Shown one piece after another: positions 23,912 through 37,525 of a DNA stretch of 64,000 nucleotides. Under the pieces are notes generated by a model. That model searched no databases. It was not told the origin of the DNA and saw only the letters and a program-made list of their open reading frames with translations. The DNA is from Loxodes magnus (Eukaryota; Ciliophora; Karyorelictea; Loxodida; Loxodidae): positions 186,001 through 250,000 of the forward strand of contig CAMPDV010000358.1 of NCBI GenBank assembly GCA_946699065.1, in the 5' to 3' direction. Both the position numbers and the translations under genes were made by a program. Positions within the stretch are counted from its first letter, which is position 1. Every line of letters begins with the position of its first letter.

Positions 23912-25551
23912 TGAGAGTTCAGTTAAATATGCGATTTATAACAAATTGCAATGCCAAGCTATATTTCAAAAAAATCTACTAGATAAGATATTTTAATAGC
24001 CTCTCAAGAAGCTCTTTCTTTCTATGGATTAAAAGCTAACCTAACAAGTAAATAAGTTGTTTAATATAATTTTGTATCTAACTACCTTTTGTATATTTTA
24101 AGCTTATTTCTACTATTTAACAATAATACTTCCTTAGCTAAAATGAAGTTTATTGCTCTTTATTTTAGCATTAAAATTAAATTTATAGCTTATTTAAGCT
24201 AATAACGAAAAGCTATTAGTCTATTCAATAATTAAGAAGTTTGGTCTTTAGAGAGTTATTTAATGTCTAGCTTTAAATTATTGCTTAAGCATGAAAATAT
24301 AATTTACTTATTTAGTTCAAAATTCAGTCATATCGATAATCATCCTGATTTACTATCTCAAGTAATAAACCCTTTCTTTTATTATCCTCCTTGATTGAAT
24401 CACAAACCTTTAGAATTTCATATTTGCTTAGCTTGCTTTTAATCACAAAAGGTGAAATATAATAATGAACTAAATAAAATGAAAATAATGATCGAAGCAG
24501 TTGAATGCTGCATATCTATATGCAATTATAAAAATCAAATTTAAAAGCTTGTTCCTTTAGATTAAAAGAGTGCTAAAGCAATTACTCATAAAAGAGAATA
24601 AAATTAGTTTAAATTGAATCTATAACTAAAAGATTGCTGGTTCAATTACTTTTTGTGGTTGAATAGCAGGTATTAGTCAATAATTTAATTTAAATTGGTT
24701 CAATTTCCCGCTTAATAGTATTTAAATATGCGCTTAGTCTTAATTCAGAAAAAGATCTTTGTGACATAATTGGAAAAATAACAAATATATAAACTCACCA
24801 TTTCCATAGTTTTTTAAGCTAATTCCCTTGCTTCTCTCAACTAAGTCTTAAATCTTCTCTACTATAAGAAGTAGCAAAATATTCTAAAAGCTTAGTTATC
24901 CTTTAGCATATGTTTAGTAGTTTTAGATTAAGCAAACAATGTAAATATCTTCTCAGATATTTTCAGACTTTAATTTAAAATAGAATTAACTAGTTATATT
25001 TAATTTAGAAGATAAAAGAAGAAACAGAAATATAAAAGTACTACAGTCAAATAAGGTAACTATGCTTATTATATTGCCAGCTTTAGTTGAAAGTAAGACT
25101 TTACTAGCTCTATCTGTTACTTTATAGAAACTAATTATAGGTAAGTTATGAAATTCTAGACAGTAGTAAGAAGTAGACTCTAAAGAATCTAAATACTTCT
25201 ATCAAAATCCTTCATCAGTATATAAATTAAAAAAATTAATAAAATTTGCTTCAATCTAATAAAATGAAAACTGTCTTACGACATTTCCATGAAAAAGCCA
25301 TTATATTAAATAAAAAAAATTAGGGGTAAAATTTGATTTATAAGGAAGTTAAAAGATTGGATTAAATCTATTGAATATAATAGATATATCTTTTAAATTA
25401 TGCTAAATCTAACATGACTTAAACAAAAGAAATGAAAATCTATTAATGGAAAAACTTTCTACTATATATTTAATTGTTTGGATAGATAATTATAATGGTT
25501 ATGATAAAATTTTATTTAATTTAATTACTTAATTACCTTATAATATATAAA
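23912..25551. other. AT-rich spacer
   Basis: The first approximately 150 bp may still be coding for the methyltransferase. The remainder shows no frame with convincing composition and no structured element. Confidence 0.35.
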
Positions 25552-28089
25552 ATGAAAAAAGTTTATTAAATGAACTAGAAAAAAAGTAGGAGATATTAAG
25601 ATTTAGTAGTAGACTGGAGAATGCAGATGGTAAATGGAGAAGAGTTTTAGAGATAAACTTAATTGGGAGAAAGTAATATTAAACAATTGGTAGAAAACTA
25701 TATTAACTGTTAGGAATCATAGCAGATGCTTAATGAAGCTCAGTTATAAATATCGGACAATGAAGTATCTATATGTCTTAAGGAACGATATATTTAGTCT
25801 ATTAACAAAGCTCTTGATTTACGAAGTAATAAGCAAGTTTTTGCAAAGATAACGTACTTTGAGGATGATGAAGAAATTTAGAATTATTATATAGAAGCTG
25901 CTTTAAAGAGGTAATTAGGAAAAAATGATTACTGAGATAACAAAATTTTTACAAGGGAAGTAAAAGCTTGAGTATGTGCTAATCAAAAATTATATATTCT
26001 AGCGCAGATATTAAAATTTAAGTGCTAAAATTCAAAAGTTAATAGTTTGGAAGCTATTTTACATCAGAAGAATAGTAATTTTACCCAAGATTAGCTGTGG
26101 AATCTGGTCTCTTAAATTCTAAAGAGTTTACAATAAATTAAATAAAAAAATTTCTTAATCCCAGTTTTAACCCTCGACACTATCTATGTAGATGACCAGT
26201 TCTAACTCGTATCTCTAGATATATTTCAACATAAACTTAGCCTACGGAAAGCTTTAACTAGAATAGAATACTAAATCTTTTATTAGAAGTTAGGGAATTA
26301 GAAGTTCTTATATGAAGATTAAAGGAACAAATACAATTCATGAGACCAAGATAAGATAGAATTTTACTGTCTTTACTCTTTGGTTATCATTATTATCAGC
26401 CTATTATTCAATAATGATCAAGAACTAAACTAGCTTGCTCATTAGCAATCTTCTAACTTTAACTTTGATAGTATTTTAACGAAATTCTAATGCTTCAGTT
26501 AATTTTAGCTTTTTAGATAATTATTCTAGAATCTATAGGAAAAATAATTCATAGCTAAGAAATGGAATTTAGATTACTTTTGTAAACAGTTTCAGAAAAT
26601 ATCCAATGAAGAATCCTTCTATTCCATTAGTAACATCGGGAATCAAAGTAAAGACTATCAATCTACACTTACTTAAAAGAAAGTAGCTTCAAAACGTTAA
26701 ATCAAATCAGAATTATCAAACTCTTAGAAGACTAAAATTTATAATCTTTTTAAGAAACGCCCAGAAGACTCTGAAATACTGCAGCAAAATAGTTAAAAAA
26801 TATAAGATATAAAAACTCAAGCTCCTCTTATTGTTAAAGATTAGAAATACTATAACTAGATAACAAATGATATAATAGAAAATAACTATAAGGATTAAGT
26901 TCATTACTAGAAATTTTAATTCAGTAAAGAGCACAAAGTACTTCTAAAAGGAATAGCTGCTTATTTTTCCTCAATGCCAGAAGACAGATAACCTAATGCT
27001 ACTTTTTACCTTTAATTTTTACAATAAATCAGTAAAGAGTTTCAATTCACCCAGATTAATATATGTAGCTACTTCCTTCTTTTATAAAGAATAGGATGAA
27101 TAGATTTTAAAAATGGATATTAGAATTCTCTATCTGTGTATGCTTTAATGGTAAAGCAACTTTTTAGTCAAGAAGATTTAGAAAAATACCAAATATACCT
27201 AGAAATTAAGTCTTAAGGAGGATGAACTTTTGACTTTAACCACTTTGCACATTTTGCAGCGTAAAATCCTGATATAAGTGAGATATATCCACACTAGATA
27301 AACAATGCCTATTAATTTCTAACGTAGTAAGCTAAACTATTTCAATCCCACTAAACTTCAAAGAAAAAAGTTGAAAATAATATCTACTTAGTTAAGTAAA
27401 TTAAGAAACAAAAGAGAAAGGCAAAAGATGGGAGTATTTAGAATTTGAAAACATATCCTAGTAGTAAAGATTTTGTTGTATAACTAATTTAAGAGAATGA
27501 TCTTATGCTAATTTTAAGAGAAGTCAATAGGGATAGATAAGTAGCCTTTATTATTAACTAAGGGTAAAATAATTAAAGAGTTTAGCTAGAAGAGATCTAC
27601 CAAGTCAAAAAAAAATTAACAAGTGCGATAATTAATAAAAAACTAGAAAATTATCTTAACAAAATTGTAGCTTTATTTAAAGGAGGAATTTTGCCAGTTT
27701 CAAAGCAGAAAGAGTTGCAAATATACGAAAATAATTAATAAAATGAGAACAATGATGTTAATGAAGAAAGCAACAATTAGAATGGCATGGAGTAGATCGT
27801 TCTTTCTATTACACAATCTTTTATGGAAGAGCTTTTTCAGTGAGTATATAAACTGTAATTTAACATATCAAAAGTCATTTCAGCGGTAAATAGTTTATCT
27901 TACCATACACTATTTTAACTAGCTCATCATAATCTTGTTATTTAAAACAGTTATCTAGATACTGATTCTGAAGGAAGTTAAGAAGATATAAAGAAATTGA
28001 ATGAAGAAGAGTTATAGAACTTCATTGATGTGAATAATTAATATTTTGATAGTTCGCAAAGCTCTTTCATGACTTAGACAAGACAATGA
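25552..28089 (+). CDS. Large protein with N-terminal pseudokinase-like domain
   Basis: About 845 aa. Residues about 60-260 follow the order of a protein kinase fold: VFAKI with the beta-3 Lys99, a helix-C-like Glu near 115, a hinge-like LYILAQIL, then SLEAIL and a helix E/catalytic-loop region (LWNLVSQILKSLQQIKQKNF, then LTLDTIYVDD). The HRD catalytic motif and the DFG metal-binding motif are missing (VLT and SLD stand there), so it should be catalytically dead; the kinase assignment is inference from motif order. The C-terminal 500 residues are helical-looking and unrecognised (for example SSMPEDRQPNATFYLQFLQ, GGWTFDFNHFAHFAA). The stop is taken at the TGA after SSFMTQTRQ; the next in-frame TGA is 28201. 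The start is the first Met after an AT-only leader. Confidence 0.6.
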
Positions 28090-29198
28090 TCTAACTTAAT
28101 TAAAAAACTAAATTAATATGTTTATACTAATTAAGTCTAAAATTTATTTTATTTTCAAACTCAGAAATTTAATTTATGTGTCTAAATTATTTTAAAGAAT
28201 TGAATAAAGATGCTACATCTTCAAGATGATTCTTTTATATTTCATCTTTAAAATTGAGGTTCTTAGACTTTTTATTTAATAGTGAATATTAGTCGTTAAT
28301 TCCTAAATTAATTTCTAAATTTTTTATTTTAGAAAGCTTTACCTTTCTGAGATTTCTAGTTTAAAATCTTTTTAGCTTTATTTAGTATAGTTCCTTGTTT
28401 ACTTTTCAAAATGACCTCCTTTTTATGCCTTATTTTATTATTTTTTTCTATGGCTGAAAATCAAGTCAAATTACTGTCCAGTTGGATTGATTCAATCTTT
28501 TTACTTTGTTAGATAGTTCTTGAATTTTTCTTCTCCTTTCTAATTTTAATGTCTTGATGATTAAAAGAGCTTTAAAATCTCCATTAGTTTGGTAGCATCA
28601 TTTAGTATCATGAAGAAAGAAATAAATCTACTATAAATGAACTCTCATCCATCTCGTAAGCTATCATCTGATGTTAATTTTTACCCTCATTTTGATATAC
28701 AAATCTATTTAATTATTCAGCAGTTTATTAAAGAGTATAACAAAGCATTCTGAATTATATAAGTAGATAGGTGAATAGCTTATAATATCTATAAAACACA
28801 GGATAATATAAAGCTAGTGGAATTATAATATTGGCAAGCTATATTTAATCTCCTTCTGTAAAAATATATCCAAAAATACTTTGTTTATCTAATTCCTTCA
28901 ATTCTAGTTAAACACATCCTAGGGTATAAAACAACAATATATTTCTTCAGAAGTTGGTGTTCTCTCTTAGCCGTTAAAATTAGTCTCTTAGCTTCTAATT
29001 CCTTGGATATTTCTAAGACTGGAAATAAAATAAATTTTAAACTCTCTGAATTGAATTAAAAGTGTATGAGTAAGCAGCCTCTTAGTTATTATTAAGAAAA
29101 TAACTCCTAAAGGTGGTTTATATTAAAATGGTCTTTAATTAATTAAAGGTTTTAATTTAAAGGAGTATAAATCTAATTTCAGATAAAGAAATTAAAGT
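28090..29198. other. AT-rich spacer
   Basis: No gene was recognised. Pyrimidine-rich stretches occur at 28240-28560. The last part is the upstream region of the coiled-coil gene. Confidence 0.35.
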
Positions 29199-31255
29199 AT
29201 GTCTTAAAATATAAAGCATTCCTAAGTAATTCCTAAATAACAAGTAGAGCAAGAAAACATTATGAGCACTAATGAAGACTTATTTGAGTGAACAAATGGT
29301 ATATAGAAAAACCTTTAGACATTAAATTTACCCATGCAAATGCCTAAATAATATCAGACTGCTTAAAAATAAAAGATGCCTAAAGCATTTTTATAATAGG
29401 ATACTTCTCAATTATAATAAGAACGACAAGCTGTAAATTATAATTAGACAGATTATTACTAAGGCAGTTAGTAAGAAGAGTAATAACCATTATAAGCTAA
29501 TTTATTGAAGTAATAGGAAAAAAAAACTAAAAAGTAAAATATTGAGTAGAGGTTAAAGGAATTGAAGATAAAAGAAGAGCAAAATGGAAAAATTTGCAAA
29601 ATGCTAAATGTGTAGCGTATTGAAAAAAAGCATAGCAAATCTAAAAGCAAGGATATTGATTTCGATATTTTCGAAGATACTGAGAGCAATATAACTACAT
29701 TAACCTCAAACTTTAACAAGGAAGATTAATTTGGTAAGACGTAAATCATAAGAAATTCATCTTAAAATAGCTTTTATAAAATTCAAGAGCTCCTTAGCTA
29801 ATCTAACAATTCTTCTTTAGATAAAAATTCATAAAAAGAAGATTAGATACTTTATCCCTTGTAAACTCAATACTTAAAAAAACTTGAGCATCTACGTAAA
29901 AAGAAAGTAAGGAATGATTAGTAACCTTTAACTGACTTTGAAGCAGATTTGAGCACTGAGAAACAATACTAAGAATACCAAGTTGCATAAAATGAAGAAA
30001 AGTCAGCATAAAAGGAGAAGACATATGAAGAATATAAGTATTAAAGAACTCAAGGATTAAAATAAAATTGCAATGATAATTCCATTTCATAAAGTAATTT
30101 TTAAACCTAGAAACAGAAAAGAGTTGAAGCATAAAGTCCGAATAATGCAGGAGAAAGACTTTACCAATATTCTTAAGCTAGAGAAGCTAGAAAAAATGTT
30201 ATAAGGGAAATAATCTAGAATACTTAAGATCCTGACTGCACTTTTAAGCCTAATATCAATAAATACAGCAAAGCTCTTTCAAATAGAAGTTATCTTTAAT
30301 CCCCAACGTCCAATTCATAGAAGGAGTCAAAAAATGCAGCAGAACCTCTTATTACATTCCAACCAGTAATTGATAAAAAGAGTAAACAACTAGCAGAAAA
30401 GAAAGGAAAAGCACTTGATAGGTTGCTTTCACCTAAATCAGAAAAGAAGCCAAAGCAATTTCCTGAAGAAACTCATAAGCCAAATATAAATAAACTATCA
30501 AATTAAATTGCTTAAAGAGATAAGAATGTTTTTGATAGCTTATATTAAAAGGGAAAAATACATCAAAAGAAACTAGAACAAAAGAAATAAAATCTGGAAA
30601 AGACTTAGATGGAATAAGAAGCAAAGGACTTTACTTTTAAGCCTTAAATAAACTCAAAAAAGCAAAAGTAGTAAGACACCTAAGAGAAACCTATCTATGA
30701 GAGACTTATTTCTTGAGATAAATCAAAGAAGGAAAAAATAAAGCAAAAAACTGAAGAGTCTGCTAATAAAGATAAAAACTAATGTACCTTTCAACCTAAA
30801 TTATCAAATAAGCATTAAACTAAAGTTGATTTTTAGGCCACTTCTTAGTAAAATTGGATTTAAAATGAAAATCCAAAATATTCAACCACATATAAAGCCA
30901 TTTAGTAGCCATTAAATTATCTACGTAGTAGAGATGTATCACCTAGTTCTACTAGACAATAGCAAAATCAAAATAAGGTATCATCGTAATAAATTGTTGA
31001 AAAGTAAGAATAAGGTAGAAAAATAAGAAATATGAAATTTAATTCAGCTGAGCTAAGAATTTATGATACTAATTAAAAAACGTCAATTAAGTAAGGATAT
31101 TCTAAATCACCTTCAGCCAAAAATCTTAATATCCTCAGCCCAAAACAAGTAAATTTTTATATCATTAGGAGTACTAAAAGAAGAATATTCTTGAATTTGA
31201 AAGCACTATTTAGTTACTACATAAGGAGTTGCATCAAATGACGTTTGATGACTGA
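29199..31255 (+). CDS. Ciliate coiled-coil protein with TFxPxI repeats (cilia/cytoskeleton type)
   Basis: Two exons (29199-31148, 31169-31255) give 678 aa. The protein is Lys/Glu/Gln-rich and largely coiled-coil. It carries repeated motifs of the form TFxPxI (DCTFKPNIN near residue 347, LITFQPVID, DFTFKPQIN, QCTFQPKLS), which recur in large protist proteins associated with cilia or cytoskeleton; that localisation is family-level inference. The 20-nt intron GTAAATTTTTATATCATTAG was inferred because skipping it restores a good helical C-terminus (LLHKELHQMTFDD) ending at TGA, whereas reading through gives hydrophobic nonsense. One Trp (LISWDKS) is TGA-coded. Confidence 0.75.
31149..31168 (+). 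other. 20-nt GT-AG intron
   Basis: The sequence GTAAATTTTTATATCATTAG starts with GTAA and ends with TTAG. Its removal restores the frame to the TGA at 31253. Both flanking exon lengths are multiples of three. Confidence 0.65.
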
Positions 31256-31832
31256 GACATTTGTTAATTTTAATTAAATTTTAAGCATTAAATTCTACTA
31301 TTTTGACTATAAAAAAGGATTTTCATAGAATCCTTTGAAATAAAGCTAACTAAGATTAAATTTCTAAGTGACTAGTAAAACTTAAATTAAGTTTTAGAAT
31401 TAAGGTATTTATAGGTTAATTAAAGGTAAAGCTCTTGAAATTAAATTAGTAACTATTATATCTATAATTAGTTTAAATTTAGATATAAGAATAATAGTAT
31501 CTATAATGCTTATACTAATACATTTATAAATTAATTAATTTTGACTATTTCTATAAAGGAGCTGTTTTTATCTACTATTACTTTTTAGTTCTCTCTATAA
31601 ATTTAATAATTCAGAGCTATTGCTTTTATATATAGCAAAACTGTCATTATTTAAATTTAAAACTTAAATTCTAAAGGCAATCATCTCTATCAATTTCCAA
31701 GACATTTTAAAAAAAAATTTAATTGGAAATTGAAAAATAAAATCCAAAGCAATGCCCTTTATATATTTTACCTTAATGACTAAAGAGGATTTTTTCTAAA
31801 GTATTTTAAATAACAAAAGTATAAGTAAAGAA
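31256..31832. other. AT-rich spacer
   Basis: Noncoding spacer of about 580 bp; nothing recognised. Confidence 0.4.
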
Positions 31833-32143
31833 ATGACAGACAAGCAGTATAAGAAGTATAAAGAATTATATAAATAAAAGAAATTTAAGAAAAAAGATAA
31901 GAGTAAGTTATAAGCCTTTAATCTAATTTAGAACAGCTATCTAATAATAAAATTCGTCTATTCAAAACTAAATTTAATTTCTAAAGATTGAGACTAAAAG
32001 GAGGGAAAAGTGAATAGTGTAAATAGCTTGTTTTACTTAAAAAAGATTATAGATTTCATAATTAAGCAAATTAAATGTAATAAAACTGGATTGTTTAAAT
32101 GAAGATATTAAATAGAAATGTAGTGAGGTAGAAGGTATTGTGA
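31833..32143 (+). CDS. Possible small basic protein (93 aa), one intron
   Basis: Exons 31833-31902 and 31932-32143 are joined across a 29-nt GT-AG intron (GTAAGTTATAAG...AATTTAG). They give a Lys-rich 93-aa frame starting MTDKQYKKYKELYKQKK and ending at a TGA. Exon lengths total 94 codons exactly. No family is recognised. It ends only 15 bp before the next gene on the same strand. Confidence 0.45.
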
Positions 32144-32158
32144 TTTAGTATTATAATA

Positions 32159-33931
32159 ATGTATTTATAAATTCCTTGGAATAAATAATAATTTGTATAA
32201 TCTAACGTCTCTTAATAAAGATAAAGTCAAAATTCTATCTTTGCATGCTAGAGTAAAATATATCAATTAAACTAAGAAAATTAGCAAGTAGAATTAGAAA
32301 TTATTTCAATTAAGAATTTGAATGTTAAAAGATCTAAGTGTCAAACTTGGTTCGTGGGAGTTTATCCTAGTTTTTAAACTTAAATAGGTTATCTGAATTC
32401 TTAATTTATTTAGTTTAAAATCTAAAAATGCTAGATTTGGGAGATATAGCACAATGAAAGATTAAACTTGTTAGATTGTATACAAATAGAGTATTTTATT
32501 ATATAGAATGGAAAGAATATCTATGCAAAGTAACTTAAAATTAAAACTCCAAAAAGCACTTAAGATAGAAAAATATGCAAATGTAATAAGATGCCTTGGT
32601 AATAAAGTTCTGATAAAGGTACTTAATGTAAAATAAGCGCTAATTCTAACGAGTTTAAATACCAAGGTAAATTCCCAGTTTTCTAAGGAAAAATTTCTTA
32701 AACTGAAATGGAAAATTATTTGGAAGGTGCTTCAATAATTTGCAGACCTTTCTGAATATATTCTGAAAAAATGATCAGAAGGTGAGAGATTGCTAGAGTG
32801 ACATCAATTTCGATAGTAATTAGTCTGCTAGTAATAAGCATTGCATTCAAAGTTGCTTGATTAATTATTATATCTGCAACTTTTATTTTACTATGACTTT
32901 TGCTAGATAAATGATTACTTTTATTCTTTAATCAACAGATAGACTAGATTAAAGATTTAGATCTTAATGCTAAGGTTGAATTAGCTTACTATTGCCAGAA
33001 AACAACTTAAAAATATTTAACTCATAAAAATATAAAAATGAGACCAGGAGCAGCTACTGCATGAGTAGAATTTATAAACTTAAGCAATTAAAAAACTTAC
33101 CAAGATGATGAAAAAAATAGCGGATTAACTTAATACGAAGAATACATGAGACATCATATGATAAATAACAACTGTGATCCACAATCAGAAGACAGCTTAA
33201 ATTCTGGCAATTTTTCCATCTTAATAGAAGGATAAAATGAAATAGAAATCTCCTTATTAAATAGCATTAGATGAGTCTATAAGAATAATTTAAATTAACA
33301 TTTCTAATTTATTTCCATTTTTCATCCAAACATTATAACTAAAGCTTTCATAATTAGATAAAGTAAGTACTTTAAAACTCAAATACATATCTAAGTAAGA
33401 TCAAATAGAATAACTGAGGTTAATTAAATAGAATTTAGTATATGTAAGTTAATTAACTACCTATTAAGAAATTAAAAATTAGACTAAAAGTATAAAAATT
33501 ATAAGTAGTTGCTCTTAAATGGTCTTATATAAAATTGTGTTCTTTTTTAATCCTAAAATTAGGAAAGCAACTGCAGAAATGTATTAAATACTAAAACTAA
33601 TTTCAAAACTATTTTGTTAAAAATTAAGCTAGAAAAGACTTTTTAATATTTCTAAAATAATTTATTTTAAAAGACTCGCAAGAATATAAAAGTTAAACTG
33701 TATTGCTTAAAGAGGTAATTAGATAAAGATAAACTGAGGACTGGGTTAATTTAATTTTAATTTAAGCGAGGATTTTAGAATCTAATAACAGACTTACAAT
33801 TAGTTATTTAAAGTTACGAGGATATATCTATTTTTTTAAGTTAATAGCTAGTTAAATTTATCATATATATTAATGAAATAAAGATCAGAATCTGTCTAAG
33901 AATCCCATCGATCTTTGTAATTTTTAATTGA
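32159..33931 (+). CDS. Membrane protein with C2-like N-terminus
   Basis: The frame gives about 590 aa. Near residues 35-60 the segment VELEIISIKNLNVKRSK followed by QTWFVGVYPSF resembles the first strands of a C2 domain. A hydrophobic hairpin near residues 215-265 (ISIVISLLVISIAFKVAWLI and ATFILLWLLL) gives two or three membrane spans, preceded by a basic WEIAR-type juxtamembrane stretch. This order (C2 then a short membrane hairpin) recalls multiple-C2 transmembrane proteins, but the match is weak. At least six Trp are TGA-coded within the membrane region. The C-terminal 150 residues look AT-driven, so the true end may be earlier. The start ATG lies 15 bp after the preceding small gene. Confidence 0.55.
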
Positions 33932-35032
33932 AGAAAGGAAAAATTAAGACTAGAGCATCTTATTTAAAAAAGTTTAAAAAGGAATCTACTAAAATGCTGA
34001 AAATTAAAAAAATTTATTCTAAATCCAAATAAACAGAATTCAAAGTTATTGCTACTCTAATAAATCACCATAAATAGAAAGCATTGAATTAAAATCAAAT
34101 TTTTCCTTCAAGTTTAAAATAAATTTAGAATGGTATAATTAGTTAAAACTAAAAAGATTGCTAGCTTAACTTTTTAGATTAAATGCTTTATCTTCTTCTT
34201 TTTAGAAAACGGACTATCTTTCTCCTTTTATAATTAAAATGATTTCATATAAAATTATCTCTATCGAATTTAGTTTAAGATATATAATAAGTGAAACTAA
34301 TAATGGATCATTATGATGTTCATATTCTCAAATCAGCATTTTAATAAATAAAGATTATATATAAAAATTTTCAATTTTCTTTAATTTCTCTTTGCTTAGA
34401 TGTCTCTATCTTACTAAATAACTAATAACTATGAAAATAATAGAGAATACCCATAAATAATAAAAGAAGCTTAACTTATTAATTAGGATTAGTTTTAACG
34501 GATAATTGATTTCTCTATTCTTATTATTGTTATTTAATTAAATGATGGCTACTACTTGATAATAGGAAGATTTAAATCTAAGTTTAGAAATCATAGTTAG
34601 CTGATTATTTTCTAATTACTTTCTCATAAGATTATCTAATTAGATCTAGTATCTTCCAAGGGAAGACTGGATTTTATAGAATTAATATTCTTAGAATAAC
34701 GAAAATTCGACAATTACTGCTTAAAGCAATCTAATATATTTTAGCTTTAACAACAGTTCCAAAAATACAAACTCAAACACGTTAAATTTAATTTAGTCTT
34801 AAACTTATGAATAAATATAAAAATGATTTGCCTTAATAAGTTAAAAAGATAGTAGTTTTAGTAGAAAAATTAAATTTATCCTACTAGCAAATTAAATAGC
34901 TAGTCTTTTTTCTGTTTTCGTTACTTTAGTTAGAGGAAGATTAAATTTTTTATTTAAGAATTAATAATTTATGATGTTATTAGGTTTCCTTATTATTCTT
35001 GATTATTTGCAGTAGCTCTAGGTGAAATGTTG
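33932..35032. other. AT-rich spacer between convergent genes
   Basis: No gene was seen. It separates the rightward C2-like gene from the leftward glutamine synthetase gene and should contain both 3' UTRs. The glutamine synthetase frame remains open into it if no intron is assumed. Confidence 0.4.
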
Positions 35033-36279
35033 TCACTTGAACTTGATTCAAAAATTGCCAAGGAATTTACCTTTGATATTGATCCTAGAGTACTTTGCTC
35101 CATTATTTAGTAGTAGCTTTTGCTATTTAAAATATTCTCTGTCCACTATCTACAGATATTTGTGTAATAACTCTAAGCCTCATTAAATAGCTTGTTATCA
35201 AGGCATATTGTATCAACTAAGCAAGAACAAACTACATAGGGATCCATATTTGCTGCTGGTCTTCTATCTTCGAAATACCCCTTTTAATTTTTGAATGTTT
35301 CTACTGGAATTCTTACACTTGTGTTTCTACTTCCTATTCCATAAGAAAAATCCAAATAGTGAGCTGTTTCATGTTTTCCAGTTAGCCTTTATTCATTAGA
35401 AATTCCATAAACGTTGATATGCTTCTCATGTTCAACTTCTAACTTTTCAATAGCGCTTAAAATGGAAGCATAGCCTCCTTCTTTTCTCATTTCTTTTGTG
35501 GAAAAATTAGTATGTCCTCCTGCTCCATTTCAGTCTCCTGTCACTGGTTTAGGGTGATAAGATATTAAATAGCCTTGTTCCATAGCTACCCGCGCTAATA
35601 AATATCTAGCCATTCATAAATGATCTGCAGCTTCTATACCCTCACAAATACCTATTTAAAATTCTCATTATCCAGGCATAACTTCTGCATTTGTTCCGCA
35701 TATTTTAACACCAGCATATAAGCAGGCCTTAAAGTGATTCTCCATTATTTTTCTTCCAAAACAATTTTTAGCCTCGATTGAGCAATAATATAGCCCTTGA
35801 GGTTCTGGTGGGAATAAGTTTCTAAAACCAATAGGCCAGCCTTGAGGAGTCATTATAGTATATTCTTATTCTAATCCAAACCAAGGTTTAAACTTCTAGG
35901 CTTAATTCATAATTTGTTAGCATCCTCTTCTAGTATTCCAGGTAGTCGGAGTTCTATCATAATTTAAAGTTTCGCACAGAACTATTTTATTTGGATCTCC
36001 TCTAAATGGATCCTTGAAAATAGCAATAGGATGTAAGATATAATCTGAATCTTTTTTATCACTCTTCTACTTTTTGCCACTCCTAAACTTATCATTAATA
36101 CATGCTTCTCAATCTCCCACATCTTCTAGCTTCTCAATAGGTTTGAAGAAAACGCGAGTTTTAGATCTTATTTCAATATGCGACTTTCCAATCCAGACAT
36201 ACTCCACAATAACCGCTTTTTATTAAGGCAAATTTCTGTAATTTAATTTTTTGGACACTTTAGCCAAACTGGGAAACAT
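35033..36279 (-). CDS. glnA: Glutamine synthetase, eukaryotic type II (GSII)
   Basis: The enzyme makes glutamine from glutamate, ammonia and ATP, normally in the cytosol. The reading shows all the main GS signatures: WFGLEQEYT (metal-binding Glu), [28 protein letters not shown] (ATP-binding), [19 protein letters not shown] and [14 protein letters not shown]. Several Trp in these motifs are TGA-coded, including the one in PGQWEF. The protein is about 405 aa, roughly 50 longer at the C-terminus than typical eukaryotic GS. The 3' end is inferred: without an intron the frame meets no TGA for several hundred bases. A 29-nt GT-AG intron at 35042-35070 (or a 35-nt variant) brings in a TGA at 35033. 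Exon 1 is 36279-35071. Confidence 0.9.
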
Positions 36280-37525
36280 TTTTATCTACTGAACTTAGAT
36301 TTTATAATTTCAATTTCTCAAATCTGATTTAAAATTAAACTATACATTTAATTATTGAAATACCAGCTAAATCCTATTTACAAAATAATTTCCTTTTACT
36401 GATAAATCAGGCTATTAAGTAGAATTAACTTTCTACATACTTTTGCAAATATATCCAGCTTCTAAATCAAAGAGCGAGACTAATTAAGAATAAGAGAATA
36501 AATCTCTAAACAGGTACTTAATAAATAATGCCTATACTAAAGAAATAAAACTAATAGTGTAATCTATTGCATTAGCATTAAGTTTAGACTGGTTCTTAGT
36601 CTAGTAATTGCTTAATGTGTATCAAACTGAAGAGAATTAATAAGCAGTGTATAAGTATATTAAGCAGATAGGCTAATTAAAAATAAACTTAATTAAATGG
36701 TTAGGATTACTTAATCTTGATCTATTTTTCTTAATAAGGATAAAATCTAGGGGTTTTAATAAATGTCATTAATGCTTAAATTATAAAGACTAAGGATAAA
36801 TAACAAAGGTATTATACTAGTATATAGTTATTATTTAAAGAGACTAAGTATAAATTAGGGATTATATAGTTAAACTTGCTCTATGTAGCTAGCTTTTACA
36901 ATTTACTCATTTATAGCTTTATAATACTAAAAATTAAAGACATAATTATAAGAGAATTTATCCTTTCGTTATCTCTTTTGCTTTAGTCCTTACAAATAAG
37001 TTTGGAAAAAACTAATTTATGTAAGTTCTTAAAAGATAAGCCGATTTAAATATCTACTATACTAGTTTCTTAGATGCTTTTTAAAAGCACAGAAAGGGAA
37101 ATGCTATAATCTAAAAATAATAATGTGAAGTAGCTTAACTATAAATATTAGAGGTATATTAAAATAGTAATAATAGCTTCATAATATACTAGCATCTTTG
37201 CTAAAATTTAAATAGATAAGCAAGTAATTTATAAGAGTAATAGCATGTAGGTAAATTAAATTCATTAGTTATAGTTATAATCATAAATTTATTAGAATTA
37301 GTATATTAGTGAATTTAGATAAATTTGTAATAAACTGAAAAGAATAATAATAGATAGTAAAGATGTTAAAGCAAATTTTCTAAAGAGAAGCTATTTTTAT
37401 TTAATCTAATGTGAAGTTTCTCATAATTAATTAATAAAGCAAGAGTATTTGAACTAGTATTGTATAGAAGAATAAAATATGAAATTCTAAGTTTACTAAA
37501 TGCATTCTATATAAGTTTTTAGTAA
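36280..37525. other. AT-rich spacer
   Basis: This includes the upstream region of the leftward glutamine synthetase gene. No other feature is supported. Confidence 0.35.
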
